Source: Lachnoclostridium sp. UBA1175 (GTDB lineage: Bacteria > Bacillota > Clostridia > Lachnospirales > Lachnospiraceae). From it: DNA of 64,000 bases. The position numbers were made by a program, and so were the translations under genes. This document shows, piece by piece, positions 7,265 to 14,834 of this stretch. The stretch lies in contig DBYX01000014.1 in assembly GCA_002311665.1 (NCBI GenBank), forward strand, positions 59,228 through 123,227, given 5' to 3'. Positions within the stretch are counted from its first letter, which is position 1. Each line of letters opens with the position of its first letter. Below the pieces are notes generated by a model that worked only from the letters and a program-made list of their open reading frames with translations, searched no databases and had not been told where the DNA came from.

Positions 7265-8545
7265 ATGGAGAAGAATATCATTGCCTATATAAACGCGGAA
7301 AATGCGTTCCCCGCCTCTGTGCTCGAGCTCGCAATGAGCTATGAGCAGAACGGTGCGGACGGGCTGTATATCTACAATTACGACGACAACGAGACGACGC
7401 AGATGCATTTTCTGCAAATGGTCAAGCTTGTTCTTAAGAAGGTTGACATTCCGCTGTATCTCGGCTGTCATGTAGAGCGGTTTGAAGACATCAAGAAGGC
7501 CCTTTACACCGGCGCTTCTTATGTCGTGATCCCGTACGAGCGCAGCTTTCCGAAGGATGAGGTAAGAAAAGCAATCGAGCGTTTCGGACGCGACAAGATC
7601 GTGGTTGAGTTCAACGCGGACGTCGACAAGCCGGAGCACGCATACGAGAGTGAGAAACTTCTCGAGGAACTCAAGGACCTCGGTGTTGCGAGCTTCCAGA
7701 TGAAGCATGTAACGGTGTCCGCCGCGATGAACCGCATCCTGGAGCGCTGCCCGTTGCCGGTGATCGTGCGAGACAGCCTCGTGCGTAACGATATCGAGAC
7801 GCTGCTTTCTCTGCCGAACTGCTACGGTGTGGCGACGAACTACTATGAACAGAAGAACCTGCTCAAGGTGAAGCGCGCGCTCCGTGCGGAAGGGCTGGAG
7901 ACCAAGTGCCTGACGTCGAGTCTCGCATTTTCCGAATTGAATACGAACGAGAACGGACTCATTCCGGTCGTCGTGCAGGATTACCGCACGCTCGAGGTGC
8001 TGATGGTCGCGTATATGAACGAGGAGTCATTCAACAAGACCATTGAGACGGGTCGTATGACATATTGGTCGAGAAGCCGCGGAGAGCTGTGGGTGAAGGG
8101 AGAGACTTCAGGACACTACCAGTTCGTAAAGGAACTCCGTGTGGACTGCGACAATGACACGCTGCTCGCGAAGGTGCATCAGCTCGGTGCTGCGTGCCAC
8201 ACGGGCAACCGGTCCTGCTTCTTCAACACGCTCTGCAAGAAAGAGTTTGCGGATTTCAATCCGCTCACGGTCCTCACCGAGGATTACAATATCATTATGG
8301 ACCGCAAGGTCAACCCGAAGGAAGGCTCGTACACGAACTACCTCTTCGACAAGGGAATCGACAAGATCCTCAAGAAGTGCGGTGAGGAGGCGACTGAGAT
8401 CACGATCGCCGCGAAGAACCCCGACGCAGAGGAACTGAAGTACGAGATTGCGGATTATTTGTATCATCTGATGGTGCTTATGGTGGAGTGCGATGTCGAC
8501 TGGAACGACATCGTGAAAGAGTTGGCCAATCGAAGAAAGTCCTGA
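7265..8545 (+). CDS. hisI: HisIE with N-terminal HisA/HisF-like pseudo-barrel
   Basis: 426 residues, about twice a normal HisIE. Residues 1-215 align by eye with a whole HisA/HisF (beta-alpha)8 barrel, but the catalytic Asp of strand 1 is Asn10 (IAYINA), that of strand 5 is Asn117 (IVVEFNA), and the phosphate-binding glycines are replaced (GCHV, RDSL, TNYY). Residues 229-325 are phosphoribosyl-AMP cyclohydrolase (HisI) with zinc cysteines in VDCDND (Cys295) and ACHTGNRSCF (Cys311, Cys318). Residues 335-426 are phosphoribosyl-ATP pyrophosphatase (HisE) with KCGEEATE and EIADYLYHLMVLM. It carries out steps 2 and 3 of the pathway. AGGAG at 7255-7259 supports the ATG at 7265. The barrel is probably structural or regulatory rather than an isomerase. 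Confidence 0.9.
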   Translation: MEKNIIAYINAENAFPASVLELAMSYEQNGADGLYIYNYDDNETTQMHFLQMVKLVLKKVDIPLYLGCHVERFEDIKKALYTGASYVVIPYERSFPKDEVRKAIERFGRDKIVVEFNADVDKPEHAYESEKLLEELKDLGVASFQMKHVTVSAAMNRILERCPLPVIVRDSLVRNDIETLLSLPNCYGVATNYYEQKNLLKVKRALRAEGLETKCLTSSLAFSELNTNENGLIPVVVQDYRTLEVLMVAYMNEESFNKTIETGRMTYWSRSRGELWVKGETSGHYQFVKELRVDCDNDTLLAKVHQLGAACHTGNRSCFFNTLCKKEFADFNPLTVLTEDYNIIMDRKVNPKEGSYTNYLFDKGIDKILKKCGEEATEITIAAKNPDAEELKYEIADYLYHLMVLMVECDVDWNDIVKELANRRKS

Positions 8546-8557
8546 TCGGAGGCAGTT

Positions 8558-8704
8558 ATGGGCGTTATCACAGAGTTCCTGCGGGAGTTCGGATTATTCA
8601 TTGTGTATATTTTCGTTGCCGTGCTCGGTGTTCTGGCCGGCAAGGCAATGCGCAACCGCAAAGATGCGAAGAAGGCAAAAGATGCGCTCTCAGAGGAAAT
8701 ATAA
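8558..8704 (+). CDS. small single-pass membrane protein
   Basis: A 48-residue open frame with a strong ribosome site (GGAGG, 8548-8552) five bases before the ATG, 12 bases after hisIE. Residues 12-29 are hydrophobic (LFIVYIFVAVLGVLAG), followed by a very basic stretch (RNRKDAKKAKD), so the C-terminus should stay in the cytoplasm. No family is recognised. Position and ribosome site support translation with the his operon, but any tie to histidine metabolism is unproven. Confidence 0.65.
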   Translation: MGVITEFLREFGLFIVYIFVAVLGVLAGKAMRNRKDAKKAKDALSEEI

Positions 8705-8780
8705 CCTCGTGGGAACGGTTATGTCTCATTGTGATGCTTGAGTTTTTCGAAAAATGTTATATTCCGTTTCAAAAAAACTC

Positions 8781-8809
8781 TTGATTTTCGCGGGATTCGG
8801 TTGTATACT
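8781..8809 (+). promoter_or_regulatory. promoter of the rimP-nusA-infB operon
   Basis: TTGATT (8781-8786), 17-base spacer, TATACT (8804-8809). It leaves a 5' leader of roughly 78 bases before rimP. Confidence 0.85.
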
Positions 8810-8833
8810 CCGTTTGTAACTTAATTGTTTAGT

Positions 8834-8869
8834 CTGAGAGTGGGTTTTGACGACCCACTCTCAGTTTTA
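8834..8869 (+). terminator. leader hairpin before rimP, terminator-like
   Basis: CTGAGAGTGGGT (8834-8845) and ACCCACTCTCAG (8853-8864) form a perfect 12-bp stem with a 7-base loop, followed by TTTT. It lies between the promoter and the rimP ribosome site (GGAGG near 8884), so it must be read through or prevented for the operon to be expressed. It is a good candidate attenuator, possibly for NusA-linked autoregulation. Confidence 0.7.
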
Positions 8870-8893
8870 TGTAAAACGAATTGCGGAGGCGAA

Positions 8894-9361
8894 ATGGCTA
8901 CCTCAAAGCAATATGAAGAGAGAACAACGGCATTGATCTTGCCGATCCTGGAGCAACACGGTTTTGAACTGGTGGATGTCGAATATGTGAAGGAAGCAGG
9001 CAGCTGGTACCTTCGCGCTTACATCGACAAGCCCGGCGGGATCACGATCGACGACTGCGAAGTCGTGTCGAGAGCGCTTTCCGACCGGCTCGATGAGGAG
9101 GATTTCATCGATGACTGTTACATTCTTGAAGTCAGCTCGCCGGGGCTCACAAGGCCGCTCAAGAAGCCGAAGGATTACGAGAGAAACATCGGCAAACCGA
9201 TCGATATCCGACTGTTCCGCGCCGTTGACGGCGTCAAGGAGCTGACCGGAACGCTCGATTCGTACACGGACTCGACCGTCACGGTGACGGATGAGACCGG
9301 CACGAAGGTGATCGAGCGAAAGAACATCAGCATGATCCGGCAGTCGTACACGGAGCTTTGA
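8894..9361 (+). CDS. rimP: ribosome maturation factor RimP
   Basis: 155 residues. RimP helps the late assembly of the 30S subunit. The N-terminal alpha/beta domain shows GFELVDVEYVKEAGSWYLRAYIDKPGGI and the C-terminal Sm-like domain begins with the conserved DCYILEVSSPGLTRPL region. The ATG at 8894 follows GCGGAGGCG; a TTG upstream at 8825 would run through the leader hairpin and is rejected. It is the first gene of the classic Firmicutes operon rimP-nusA-ylxR-ylxQ-infB-rbfA, all present here in order. Confidence 0.94.
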   Translation: MATSKQYEERTTALILPILEQHGFELVDVEYVKEAGSWYLRAYIDKPGGITIDDCEVVSRALSDRLDEEDFIDDCYILEVSSPGLTRPLKKPKDYERNIGKPIDIRLFRAVDGVKELTGTLDSYTDSTVTVTDETGTKVIERKNISMIRQSYTEL

Positions 9362-9429
9362 AGCTTCATTTTCCGATTGAGAAATCAACGAATTATCGAT
9401 GACAACAATATGAATTAAGGAGGCAAATC

Positions 9430-10524
9430 ATGAAAAAAGTCGTAAAAAAGTCCGCAGAAGAGATCAAGAAAGAGGACTTCAAAGAACTGATCACCGCACT
9501 TGACCTGATTGAGAAGGAGAGGGACATCGAGAAGGAAGTCCTTCTGAAAATCGTTGAGGATTCGCTTCTTCAGGCCTGCAAGGAGCAGTTCGACAACAGC
9601 GACAACATTCGTGTTCACATTGATCCCGAGACCGGCGAGTACGAGGTTTACCGCGACTTTAAGGTTGTCGAGGAAGTTGTTGACGAGGCTTCCGAGCTGA
9701 CGATGGAGCAGGCAAAGGCAAAGTTTCCGCTCCGCGAGATTGCGCTCGGTGACACGCTCAGCGAGGAGGTAGCGACCAAGGGCTTCGGACGTATCGCTGC
9801 AGGCAAGGCTAAGCAGGTGATCGTACAGAAACTTCGCGAAAAGGAGAGAGAGGTTCTCTTCAACCAGTACAGCGGCAAGGAGAAAGAAGTCGTCACCGGT
9901 ATCGTGCAGAAGTATTCGAAGAAGAACGTCATCATCAGCCTCGGCAAGATCGACGCTTCCCTGATTGATACGGAGCAGATTCCCGGCGAGGTGTTCCGCA
10001 CCGGCGACCGTGTGAAGGTGTATGTAGTCGAAGTGAAGGATATGACCAAGGGACCCCGCGTTATTGTGTCCCGCACGCATCCCGAGCTTGTCAAGAGATT
10101 TTTCGAGAACGAGGTGGCTGAGGTTGCCGACGGCACCGTTGAGATCAAGGCTCTGTCCCGTGAGGCAGGTAAGCGCACGAAGATGGCCGTGTATTCCAAC
10201 GATCCGAAGGTCGATCCCGTGGGCGCCTGCGTCGGCGTGAACGGCAGCCGTGTAAACGCCGTTGTTGAGGAACTGAACGGTGAGAAGATCGATATCATCA
10301 ACTGGAGCGACGATCCCGCGCATTTGATCGCCAATGCGCTTTCGCCGGCGGAGGTGATCTCCGTTGACGTCAACGAGGATGAGCGTCTCGCAAGCGTGAT
10401 CGTGCCCGATGATATGCTCACGCTCGCGATCGGCAGCAAGGGACAGAATGCGCGTCTCGCAGCGCGTCTGACCGGCTACAAGATCGACATCAAGAGCGAG
10501 TCCCAGGCCGCAGGCCTGATGTGA
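9430..10524 (+). CDS. nusA: transcription termination/antitermination factor NusA
   Basis: 364 residues, the Gram-positive form without the C-terminal acidic repeats of enteric NusA. The N-terminal RNA-polymerase-binding domain covers about residues 1-130, an S1 domain follows (GIVQKYSKKNVIISLGKIDASL), then two KH domains with PVGACVGVNGSRVNAVV and AIGSKGQNARLAARLTGYKIDI. NusA binds nascent RNA and polymerase and modulates pausing and termination. It may also control its own operon through the leader hairpin upstream of rimP; that is inference. TAAGGAGG at 9417-9424 gives a strong ribosome site. Confidence 0.95.
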   Translation: MKKVVKKSAEEIKKEDFKELITALDLIEKERDIEKEVLLKIVEDSLLQACKEQFDNSDNIRVHIDPETGEYEVYRDFKVVEEVVDEASELTMEQAKAKFPLREIALGDTLSEEVATKGFGRIAAGKAKQVIVQKLREKEREVLFNQYSGKEKEVVTGIVQKYSKKNVIISLGKIDASLIDTEQIPGEVFRTGDRVKVYVVEVKDMTKGPRVIVSRTHPELVKRFFENEVAEVADGTVEIKALSREAGKRTKMAVYSNDPKVDPVGACVGVNGSRVNAVVEELNGEKIDIINWSDDPAHLIANALSPAEVISVDVNEDERLASVIVPDDMLTLAIGSKGQNARLAARLTGYKIDIKSESQAAGLM

Positions 10525-10546
10525 TCGCTTCGGAAAGGAACGGTTT

Positions 10547-10816
10547 ATGGCGACAATCAGGAAAATACCGCTCCGCCGCTGCAGCGGCTGCGGTGAGATG
10601 AAACCAAAGAAAGAGCTGATTCGCGTCATTCACACGCCGGAGGATACGATCGAGCTGGATCTGACCGGCAAAAAGAACGGTCGCGGTGCCTATGTGTGCC
10701 GCAGTGCGGAGTGCCTTCGCCTCGCGGAGCGCTCGCACGCGATCGAACGTTCCCTGTCCGTGACGATCCCCGCGGAACTTTACGAGCGTCTTCGGAAGGA
10801 GATTGCCGATGAATGA
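10547..10816 (+). CDS. ylxR: YlxR family RNA-binding protein (RnpM)
   Basis: 89 residues with the YlxR/DUF448 signature: PLRRCSGCGEMKPKKELIRVI near the start and NGRGAYVCRSAECL in the middle. The Bacillus homologue has been described as RnpM, a modulator of RNase P; that role is carried over from the family. The gene sits in its usual place between nusA and the L7Ae-like gene and overlaps the latter by eight bases. Confidence 0.92.
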   Translation: MATIRKIPLRRCSGCGEMKPKKELIRVIHTPEDTIELDLTGKKNGRGAYVCRSAECLRLAERSHAIERSLSVTIPAELYERLRKEIADE

Positions 10817-11126
10817 CCGGGTGCTGGCCTTACTGGGAATTGCGAAGAAGGCTCGCGCCGTGACATCCGGCAACTTTCTCACGGAGCAGGCGGTGTCCAA
10901 GGGAACCGCGAAGCTTGTGATCATCGCGGATGATGCGGCTTCCAACACGAGGGACGGGATTGAGAAGATCACGTACCATTATCAGGTGCCCGTCCTGTAT
11001 TACGGGACCAAGGAAACGCTCGGACACGCGATCGGTCAGAACGAACGCTCGTGCGTTGCCGTACTCGATGACGGCTTCGCAAACAAACTTCGTCAGCTGA
11101 TCGGGCAGAATCGTTCGAACATATAA
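10809..11126 (+). CDS. ylxQ: L7Ae-like ribosomal protein YlxQ
   Basis: 105 residues from the ATG at 10809. This is the bacterial L7Ae/L30e/S12e/Gadd45-type RNA-binding fold: LLGIAKKARAVTSGNF at the start, KLVIIADDAASNT in the middle and CAVLDDGFANKLRQLI-like ending. L7Ae-type proteins bind kink-turn RNA; the bacterial YlxQ role is not settled. The start overlaps the ylxR stop, indicating translational coupling. A TTG at 10803 is possible but less likely. Confidence 0.9.
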   Translation: MNDRVLALLGIAKKARAVTSGNFLTEQAVSKGTAKLVIIADDAASNTRDGIEKITYHYQVPVLYYGTKETLGHAIGQNERSCVAVLDDGFANKLRQLIGQNRSNI

Positions 11127-11174
11127 GTAAGTCAGCTATTTTACGATGCAAAACCAATCGAAGGAGATTACGGA

Positions 11175-14100
11175 ATGGCAAATATTAAACTCGCAGACCT
11201 ATGCAAGGAAATCGATGCGTCCTTCAAGGAAATGATGACTTATCTGCGTGAGCGCGGATGCGACGTCAAGAGCGCCGGCAGCGTCATCGACGACGAGGAC
11301 CCTGAGGTTAAGATTGCAATCACACTCTACGGGAAAAGAAAGCGCCGCGCTGCGGCCGAGAAGGCGGAGGACAAACGCCCCCACGGCCGTTACGACGACA
11401 AGGGAAACCGCGTCGTGAAGAAGGACGGCGTCGTCTACAGCGTTGACAAGGGCGGCAATTATACTGCGTATAACGGCCCTCTGTACGATGAAAATCACAA
11501 CCGACTCGAGCCGAAGAGGTCTCTGTTCGATGCCGATAAGAATCCGATCATCCGCAAGGGCAACGAATTCTATCGCAAAGATGCGAACGGTGAACTCGTT
11601 GCTTACGACGGACCGATCTTCAACGAGGAGGGACGCCGCATGAAGCGTCCGACGCGTGAGGGCGCTTCGGAGGTTGCGGAGACCAAGCCCGTGAAGGAGC
11701 CCGCTGCAGCTGTTGAGGAGCCTGTGGCAACACAGCCCGAGACCAAGGCGGAGCCGGAGACGGTGAGCGCACCCGAGAAGACGGCGAACACGGAGAGCGC
11801 GGAGAAGCCCGCAAAGACAGAGAAGCCTGCAGCTGAGGAGGTTACGATCCGTGTGCTCAGAAGAGAGCCCGTGCCGGCTGCCGAGGAGAAGCGTGAACCC
11901 AGAAGAGATCCTTCCGCGACGCGCAGACCACGCGACGGACAGGGCGGTGACAATGCAGAGCGCAAGCCCGGTGAGGGCACGAGATACACGTACACCCGCG
12001 ACGGCCAGAACGGCAACAGAAGAGGCGGCAATGCATCCGGCGGTTACGGCGACCGCACCGGACGCACCGGCACGGGTTACGGTGACAGAAGACCCGCGGA
12101 CGGAACGAGACCTTCCTACAACCGCGACGGCCAGCAGGGACAGGGCGGTTTCCGCAGACCCGCAGGCCAGGGACAGGGTGCAGGAAGGAACTTCGGTCAG
12201 GGCGGATACGGCGGAGCCGGCGGCTTTGACAAGGATAAGGACGCACCGGAGAAGAGGCCGTTCCAGCAGCGCAGAAACGACAACAGAAGCAGTCAGGGGA
12301 ATTCGATCAAGACGGATTTCGCAGGCGAGATCAACCGCGGACAGCGCGCTGCGGCATACAACAACCGTGACCGCGACAAGAACCGCAACAACCGCGATTT
12401 TGACGACGGAAAGAAGACCGGCAAGAAGGGTCAGACCCCGAAGAAGGATGCCAACCGCAAGGGCGCATTCATCATGCCGAAGGTCGAGCCGAAGCGCGAG
12501 GAAGATCCGAACGAGATCAAGAACATCACGATCCCCGAGGTGATCACGATCAAGGAACTTGCCGACAAGATGAAGCAGAACGCTTCCGCGATCATCAAGA
12601 AACTGTTCCTCGCAGGCAAGCTCTACAACATCAACAGTGAGATCTCCTTCGATGAAGCCGAAGAGATCGCTCTGGAATACAACTATATCGTCGAGAAGGA
12701 AGAGGTCGTCGATATGGTCGAGGTGCTCACGAGAGACACTGAGGACGCTGACGAGACGCTCGAGAAGCGTCCGCCCGTTGTCTGTGTTATGGGCCACGTT
12801 GACCATGGTAAGACTTCCATCCTCGATGCGATCCGTTCTGCGCACGTTGCAGCGAAGGAAGCAGGCGGTATCACGCAGCACATCGGTGCTTATATGGTCG
12901 AGAAGAACGGTCGCAAGATCACGTTCCTCGACACGCCCGGCCACGAGGCATTTACCGCAATGAGACTCCGCGGTGCTATGGCTACCGATATCGCAGTACT
13001 TGTAGTTGCTGCTGACGACGGTGTCATGCCGCAGACGATCGAGGCAATCAACCACGCGAAAGCGGCAGGTGTCGCGATCGTTGTCGCGATCAACAAGATG
13101 GATAAGGAAGGCGCCAACCCCGACCGCGTCCTCACCGAGCTCTCCGAGCAGGGACTCGTGTCCGAGGATTGGGGCGGCGACATCGTTACATGCCGCGTGT
13201 CCGCGAAGACCGGTGAAGGAATCGAGAATCTTCTCGAGATGATCCTTCTTTCCGCGGATGTGCTTGAACTGCAGGCAAACCCGAACCGCCGTGCCCGCGG
13301 TCTCGTGATCGAGGCCAAGCTGGACAAGGGCCGCGGTCCCGTTGCCACAGTACTTGTACAGAAGGGTACGCTCCATGTGGGTGAGACCGTTTCCATCGGC
13401 GCTTCCTACGGTAAGATCCGTGCTATGATCAACGATCAGGGTCAGAAGGTTACGGAGGCTACGCCTTCCACGCCTGTCGAGATCCTCGGTCTCAACAGCG
13501 TTCCGAACGCCGGTGATCTTATGATCGTTACGGAAAATGAGCGCGAAGCCAAGAACATTTCCGATGCTCACATCGCACAGACGAAGGAAAAACTCATTGC
13601 GGAGACGAAGCAGAAGCTCTCGCTCGAGAGTCTGCACGATGCGGTTGCGGCCGGCGAGATGAAGGATCTCAACATCATCGTCAAGGCAGACGTTGCCGGT
13701 TCCGTGGAGGCTGTCAAGCAGTCACTCCTCAAGCTCTCGAACGAGGAGATTGCCGTACACTGCATCCACGGCGGTGTGGGTAACATCAACGAGTCCGATG
13801 TCACGCTCGCGAGCGCTTCGAACGCGATTATAATCGGTTTCAATGTCAAGCCCGACAACACCGCGAAAGAGACGGCGGAGCGCGAGAAGGTCGACGTGCG
13901 TCTGTACTCCGTCATTTACAACGCGATCGATGATATCGAGGCAGCGATGAAGGGTATGCTTGACCCGATCTATGAGGAGGTTGTCATCGGTCACGCCGAG
14001 ATCCGCCAGATCTTCAAGGCGAGCGGCCTCGGTTCGATCGCAGGTTCCTACATCCTCGACGGAAAGGCACAGCGCGGCTGCAAGGCGCGCATTACCCGCG

Positions 14101-14270
14101 GCGGCGAGCAGATCTTCGACGGCAACCTCGCTTCTCTGAAGCGTATGAAGGACGATGCGAAGGAAGTCGCAGCCGGCTACGAGTGCGGTATTCTGTTTGA
14201 GAAGTTCAACGACATCGCCGAGGGCGATCAGGTGGAACTCTATGTGATGCAGCAGGTAGCAAGAAAATAA
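11175..14270 (+). CDS. infB: translation initiation factor IF-2 with long N-terminal extension
   Basis: 1031 residues. IF2 is the GTPase that delivers fMet-tRNA to the 30S subunit and promotes subunit joining. The G domain begins near residue 540 with GHVDHGKTS, then DTPGHEAFT and NKMD, followed by domains II, III and the fMet-tRNA-binding C-terminal domain. The first 530 residues are unusual: an IF2N-like start (residues 1-50), a tandem repeat (73-161), a Pro/Glu/Ala/Lys segment (160-245), an Arg/Gly-rich low-complexity region (about 245-400) and a second IF2N domain (about 450-510) before the G domain. AAGGAG at 11161-11166 precedes the ATG at 11175. The extension is disordered and basic, and probably binds RNA or ribosomes; that is inference. 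Confidence 0.95.
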   Translation: MANIKLADLCKEIDASFKEMMTYLRERGCDVKSAGSVIDDEDPEVKIAITLYGKRKRRAAAEKAEDKRPHGRYDDKGNRVVKKDGVVYSVDKGGNYTAYNGPLYDENHNRLEPKRSLFDADKNPIIRKGNEFYRKDANGELVAYDGPIFNEEGRRMKRPTREGASEVAETKPVKEPAAAVEEPVATQPETKAEPETVSAPEKTANTESAEKPAKTEKPAAEEVTIRVLRREPVPAAEEKREPRRDPSATRRPRDGQGGDNAERKPGEGTRYTYTRDGQNGNRRGGNASGGYGDRTGRTGTGYGDRRPADGTRPSYNRDGQQGQGGFRRPAGQGQGAGRNFGQGGYGGAGGFDKDKDAPEKRPFQQRRNDNRSSQGNSIKTDFAGEINRGQRAAAYNNRDRDKNRNNRDFDDGKKTGKKGQTPKKDANRKGAFIMPKVEPKREEDPNEIKNITIPEVITIKELADKMKQNASAIIKKLFLAGKLYNINSEISFDEAEEIALEYNYIVEKEEVVDMVEVLTRDTEDADETLEKRPPVVCVMGHVDHGKTSILDAIRSAHVAAKEAGGITQHIGAYMVEKNGRKITFLDTPGHEAFTAMRLRGAMATDIAVLVVAADDGVMPQTIEAINHAKAAGVAIVVAINKMDKEGANPDRVLTELSEQGLVSEDWGGDIVTCRVSAKTGEGIENLLEMILLSADVLELQANPNRRARGLVIEAKLDKGRGPVATVLVQKGTLHVGETVSIGASYGKIRAMINDQGQKVTEATPSTPVEILGLNSVPNAGDLMIVTENEREAKNISDAHIAQTKEKLIAETKQKLSLESLHDAVAAGEMKDLNIIVKADVAGSVEAVKQSLLKLSNEEIAVHCIHGGVGNINESDVTLASASNAIIIGFNVKPDNTAKETAEREKVDVRLYSVIYNAIDDIEAAMKGMLDPIYEEVVIGHAEIRQIFKASGLGSIAGSYILDGKAQRGCKARITRGGEQIFDGNLASLKRMKDDAKEVAAGYECGILFEKFNDIAEGDQVELYVMQQVARK
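11391..11657 (+). repeat. tandem 44-residue repeat inside IF-2 N-terminal region
   Basis: Two adjacent protein repeats, residues 73-115 (starts YDDKGNRVV, ends YDENHNRLEPKR) and 118-161 (starts FDADKNPII, ends FNEEGRRMKRPT). Shared positions include D-x-x-x-N/K, V/I-x-K, Y-x-x-D-x-x-G, A-Y-x-G-P and the acid-N-x-R end. The repeats are diverged in DNA, so the duplication is old. Confidence 0.7.
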
Positions 14271-14312
14271 CGGAAACGCCGAACTGATGCGTTTCATCTT
14301 ATGAAGCAACTG

Positions 14313-14340
14313 ACGGACCGGGCGACTTCGTCCGGTCCGT
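14313..14340 (+). other. hairpin in the infB-rbfA gap
   Basis: ACGGACCGG (14313-14321) and CCGGTCCGT (14332-14340) form a perfect 9-bp stem with a 10-base loop. TGAAAAAGGG follows, not a run of T, so it is not a normal terminator. It could be an RNA-processing or stability element in the operon transcript. Confidence 0.5.
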
Positions 14341-14381
14341 TGAAAAAGGGCGATATCATCCGACCCGATGTTAGGAGAACT

Positions 14382-14834
14382 ATGAGAAAGAACAGTACGA
14401 AAAACCGCATCGTCAGCCAGGAGGTCCGGAGAGAACTCAGCCGCCTGATCCTCGACGGTGTGAAGGATCCGCGTATCGCACCGCTTACGACGGTCACCGA
14501 TGTCACGGTAGCACCCGATCTGAAGACAGCCAAGGTCTATGTGAGTGTCTACGGAGATGCGGATGTTAAGAAGAACACGATGGACGGTCTCAAGAACGCG
14601 GCTCCGTTCCTTCGTTCCATGCTTGCAAAGAATCTGAATATGCGGCTCACCCCGCAGCTTTTCTTCACGCTCGACGATTCCCTGGACTACGCGATGAAGA
14701 TCGATGCGATGATCGCATCGATCCATAAGAATGATGCGGACAATGAGGAAGCGGGCGATACTTCCGACGAGACGGACGAAGGATTTGAAGAAGAGACGGA
14801 CGAAGAGTATCCGGATGGGAGCGAGACCGTATGA
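14382..14834 (+). CDS. rbfA: 30S ribosome-binding factor RbfA
   Basis: 150 residues from the ATG at 14382, which has TTAGGAG (14371-14377) at correct spacing; an upstream ATG at 14301 would run through the hairpin and adds sequence foreign to the family. RbfA is a KH-like factor for 16S rRNA 5'-end maturation and cold adaptation. Typical segments are RIVSQEVRRELSRLIL, VKDPRI, VTDVTVAPDLKTAKVYVS and RLTPQLFFTLDDSLDYAMKI (split here as it appears). The last 40 residues form a very acidic tail not needed for the fold. It overlaps the next gene by four bases (ATGA). Confidence 0.93.
   Translation: MRKNSTKNRIVSQEVRRELSRLILDGVKDPRIAPLTTVTDVTVAPDLKTAKVYVSVYGDADVKKNTMDGLKNAAPFLRSMLAKNLNMRLTPQLFFTLDDSLDYAMKIDAMIASIHKNDADNEEAGDTSDETDEGFEEETDEEYPDGSETV

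Noticed and set aside
8705..8780. Terminator after the small membrane-protein gene
   Set aside because: Only TTTTTCGAAAAA at 8743-8754, a short palindrome without GC stem; not convincing.
11990..12240. Short repeated units resembling a CRISPR or satellite array
   Set aside because: The repeats are in frame, irregular in length and encode the Arg/Gly-rich part of IF2; there are no equal spacers.
11199..13637. A very long open frame on the minus strand opposite infB
   Set aside because: It is a by-product of the G+C-rich codon use of infB: no ribosome site, no recognisable domain, and Leu/Val/Arg-rich nonsense composition. Similar antisense frames opposite hisD, nusA, pnp and lacZ were rejected for the same reason.
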